64,000 bases of DNA from Ceratotherium simum simum (lineage: Eukaryota; Chordata; Mammalia; Perissodactyla; Rhinocerotidae), in assembly GCF_000283155.1 (NCBI RefSeq), contig NW_004454178.1, positions 1,233,888 to 1,297,887 on the forward strand. Reading direction: 5' to 3'. The notes beneath the pieces are model-generated. The model was not told where the DNA came from, made no database searches, and worked only from the letters and a program-made list of their open reading frames with translations. Of this stretch, positions 60,863 to 64,000 are shown piece by piece. How positions within the stretch are numbered: position 1 is the first letter of the stretch; each line of letters starts with the position of its first letter. The position numbers were made by a program, and so were the translations under genes.

Positions 60863-62019
60863 CTAGGACTGTTTTTCATCCAACTTTTTTCTTTGTTTCC
60901 CATATAATTAAAATAAAACAAATAAAATCAAACTTCTCCCATCTATTTCTGAAGCATAGAGCATTTAAAAAGTAATGAATGCAAAAACAACTTGTCAACT
61001 TCACATTATACAAATATTAAAGGTACTCCTATTTGCAGTTTCTTAATAAAATGTTATTATATTAGTCTCTCTACTCTCTGAATGTCACACTGAGTTCATA
61101 CTGCTGTTTTCCTCAAAAGGAAATTCATCACCCGTTTTTTTACTTCTTTTTCTCTCTACTGGCAAAATAGGAAAGCATGAAGAAAACTCTGAGTATGCAT
61201 CTCTGTGGGTCTGCAAGAAACTACTTAGTTCTCTTCTGTCTTTTAATCTGGGAAGATTCGCCTGACAGATTTTAACTAAATATCAACAATTCTCCCTTCT
61301 TTCTTGGTTGACTGCCTAATTTTGTTTAAAAGAATTTCCTTATCAAGACTACCAACTTACATACCGAAGTAAAAACTCAAAGAAAATTTGAATATATGGG
61401 GACTAACATGGGGAAATGAAGGGATTTTTCTCCCACACCCAAGACAGTTGGGTGATTTGGGAGATACTGGCAGGTTTCCTCAAAGAAGAGAAGAAACCAT
61501 GTTTCTTTCTTTTTTTACAACTTAGGAGGATCAGAACACGTCTGTGTCCAAACTCTGTGAGTTTTCCCACACGCACGCTGGAAGAAAGGGACTGACCATC
61601 GTTTCCTGCAGGAAAAGAAATGCCAGAACTCTAAGGCCTCACCGCCGGATGAGAGGTGACATGACTGCAGCCGAGTCTGTCAGTGACCCCCCCACATCCC
61701 GCACTCACCCGCTGAGCACGCGCAGACCTGTGTTCCAGCTGCACGCACCTGCATGTCTTCGGGGGCCTTTCTCTTGTTGCTTGAGGCCACTTTGTCACCC
61801 AAGTGGCAGAAGAGAAGTGCCCGGGAATTAACACAACCAGCAACGGACTTCACCCAGTAACTGAGGGGATTTGACGCACAAATACTCCAGCTTCCTCACC
61901 TCTCAAACGGGTTAACTCAGGCACATATTTTACACTGGCTCCCCAAATTTCCAACAGAATGTTGAGGTCCAGTCTTCCCCAGTAGTAAAGTGCTGAACAA
62001 GACACTCCTTACTGGCTGC

Positions 62020-62230
62020 TGAATCAGTGCCTTACTGTGCATAGGCACTTTACATTTACTATTTCACCTGATTATCTCCAGAACTCTTTAAGGAGACCAA
62101 AGTAGAGGAATCTGAATCACAGAGCTAAAAATAACCTTAACTTTTACTCAAGGTCACAGAGCAGCCCATGGCTGTAACACAAGTAAGTCCAGAATCTCTG
62201 CTCCTTCACCAAAGGAACAGAACAATGTGA
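62020..62230 (-). repeat. MIR-like SINE, reverse orientation
   Basis: ctgattatctccagaactctttaagg, tactcaaggtcacagagcagcc and aagtccagaatctctgctcc follow a reversed MIR core. Diverged. Confidence 0.55.
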
Positions 62231-62605
62231 GGAAATTCCATTCACATTATACGATAAGGATTATACCTCAAACCTACAAAAATCATAAAATCCTCTTATT
62301 TTCCTTTCCAAAGGAAACTGACTTTTAAAAAAAAACCTCTAATGCACACTAGTCTCTCAACCAAAGTTATTTTTAAAGCATATCAGTAATGTCATTATGA
62401 ATAAGCTATTGCCTACATTTTTGGACGGAAAGGAAAAGGAGCAAGTCGAATATATATTTAAAATAACAACGGTAGTGGAAATGGCTAATAAAAGGGCTTT
62501 CCAATTTCCTAAAACAATTACATTCCTTCACAGCTAAACTTCCTGATCAGATGGAAGGAATTCGTTTTTCTTATCAGGAACATAAACTTAAAAAAAAAAA
62601 AAATA

Positions 62606-62825
62606 GGGCCGGCCCCGTGGCTTAGCGGTTAAGTGCGCGCGCTCCGCTGGTGGCGGCCCCGGTTCAGATCCCGGGTGCGCATCGACGCACCACTTCTCCG
62701 GCCATGCTGGGTCCGCGTCCCACATGCAGCAACTAGAAGGATGTGCAGCTATGACAGACAACTATCTACTGGGGCTTTGGGGGAGGGGGGAGGAATAAAT
62801 AAATAAAATCTTAAAAAAAAAAAAG
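62606..62825 (+). mobile_element. ERE SINE (CTAGAAGG form)
   Basis: This plus-strand copy is close to consensus (gggccggccccgtggc, CAACTAGAAGGATGTGC, (AAAT)n tail). It is inserted into a poly(A) run, so its duplication cannot be read clearly. Confidence 0.96.
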
Positions 62826-62950
62826 AATAGAAGGCATCTATAATAATATAATTTAAGATTTTTAAGTTAAATATATTTTACTATCAATTTTAAAGTTGCA
62901 AATGTTAAATATTATAATAATTACTTTTAAACGTCCATATTTTGGCACAT

Positions 62951-62970
62951 ATTCATTCATTCATTCATTC
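62951..62970 (+). repeat. (ATTC)n microsatellite
   Basis: Five ATTC units. Confidence 0.92.
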
Positions 62971-64000
62971 ACTGAATACACACGCATGCTGGTTCTGAGA
63001 CGTATAAGGCACAGTTTGTGGTCAGTTTGATACTAGAGACAAAGGAAGAAAACGGGGGTAAAAATCAGATAAAGATAAACTACAGAATGGAAGAAGAAAA
63101 AATAGAGAGAGAGAAATTTCAGATTGCCAACCCCAATTTTTGTATCTTCACAACTACATATACAAACACAGAAAAATTCATTCATTCACTCAACAAACAC
63201 CAAACAGCCACTAACAAGCAGAGAGTGCTTGGCAGTGCCCACACAGTGACAGAAAGAGCAGCGCTTGTCCTGAAGTTGTTAAAATTAAGTTGAAGTAACA
63301 TTAGTATTTGCCACCGTAGATATTATGACTTAAGTTGAGAAGTCTATTCATATTCCGGAGAGATAATGAAAATAATTTAATTGTGTTAGCACTCACTTCA
63401 AAATTTAGATCCACAAAATGCACCTTTTTACCTATTTTATGTTTAATTCTGAACTTTATTCAGAATTTAAAAATATTCATCTACATTTGAAAAATGCACT
63501 TTCAGAAGTGGAACAAGAAAATAAAAATAAACTTTAAAGAAAAAAATTAACTTTATCAGGATAAATGTTTTAAATTATAAAATGAATTTAACAACTTGAA
63601 ACAGAATTCCAATTTAAAGAAACAAACTATTTTTATACTCACATCAAAAGATACAAATAATTAATGCTGTGTTATTTGTTCAAAATTCAATGTCAAAATT
63701 AATAAAATGTTGAGAAACAATCTTTCCCACAAGAAATCTATTAGCATTAGTAAAGACATTAAAAATAAACAAAATTTAATATTTAATTTTTGGGGAGGTA
63801 TATAAAATCAAGAAATGTTGAATAGAGTTCAAACGGCAAAATACGAACCAACAAACAAAAAAATCTACACAATTATCAAATAATTCAGTGAATTAAATAA
63901 TTCAAAGAGTTATTATATAAATTTAGTAATATCGATTTGAATTGATCAGATGAGTATAATCTTAGAACAAAGAGTATTTGACCTCTAGAAATTCAGATAT

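Larger units (their letters stand above)
41867..64000 (-). other. KANSL1L: KANSL1L intron upstream of the 41.8-kb exon (partial)
   Basis: The acceptor is at 41867-41868 and the donor lies beyond the window. At least 22 kb contain no further KANSL1L exon; the acidic DSDATDSSSDDD-type segment expected upstream is not present on the minus strand. Repeat-free stretches are 41880-42820, 44050-44470, 44780-45400, 51500-53080, 53310-55140, 60880-62000 and 62830-64000. I see nothing in them beyond simple repeats and one unexplained open frame at 52482-52955. Confidence 0.85.

Noticed and set aside
61540..61860. Possible upstream KANSL1L exon or CpG island
   Set aside because: Locally GC-richer, but neither strand gives KANSL1L residues with splice sites, and CpG density is well below that of the 38.5-kb block.

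Overview
This is nuclear DNA from a placental mammal, and it lies entirely inside one large gene. The interspersed repeats point to a perissodactyl, most likely a horse or other Equus. There are 18 copies of the ERE family, a tRNA-derived SINE with a GGGCCGGCCC...GTTAAG head and a GTTAGCTCAGGGC...CTTCCTCA tail. Most copies still carry readable target-site duplications. Rhinoceros or tapir cannot be excluded from the sequence alone. A run of exactly 100 N at 42932-43031 marks a gap in a draft assembly.

Gene content: I find four protein-coding exons, all on the minus strand, at 41725-41866, 32299-32496, 28470-28591 and 9533-9737 in transcription order. They have AG/GT boundaries and compatible phases. 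Together they form one uninterrupted reading frame of 222 codons. I recognise this as the middle of KANSL1L (KAT8 regulatory NSL complex subunit 1-like). Earlier N-terminal exons lie beyond base 64000 and the C-terminal exons, including the PEHE domain, lie before base 1. Together the four exons occupy about 1% of the window; the rest is intron. I saw no bacterial, plasmid or phage feature, no CRISPR array and no second gene.

Layout. 1-9532 (intron): old minus-strand L1 pieces, an MLT1 LTR inserted inside another MLT1, and a DNA transposon inside a DNA transposon inside an L2. 9738-28469 (intron): L2 and MIR relics, one plus-strand MLT1, five EREs, an L1 5' region and an L1 3' end. 28592-32298 and 32497-41724 (introns): mostly unique AT-rich sequence, then a degraded plus-strand L1 from about 38.0 to 41.4 kb that carries an ERE, a CpG-rich block and a tiny U6 snRNA-derived insertion. 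41867-64000 (intron): dense repeats, namely ten EREs, a long minus-strand L1 (46.4-51.4 kb), a long plus-strand L1 (55.1-60.5 kb) and a candidate solo LTR with promoter motifs (45.4-45.9 kb).

There is no new multi-gene system here. The most interesting items are small retroposition events. One is a 25-base 5' fragment of U6 snRNA between perfect 19-bp target-site duplications, with no poly(A). Another is a head-only, tailless ERE. There are also two very short L1 insertions with intact duplications, the candidate LTR promoter oriented with the gene, and a histone-H3-like ARTR motif in the exon at 9.6 kb that may bind WDR5.
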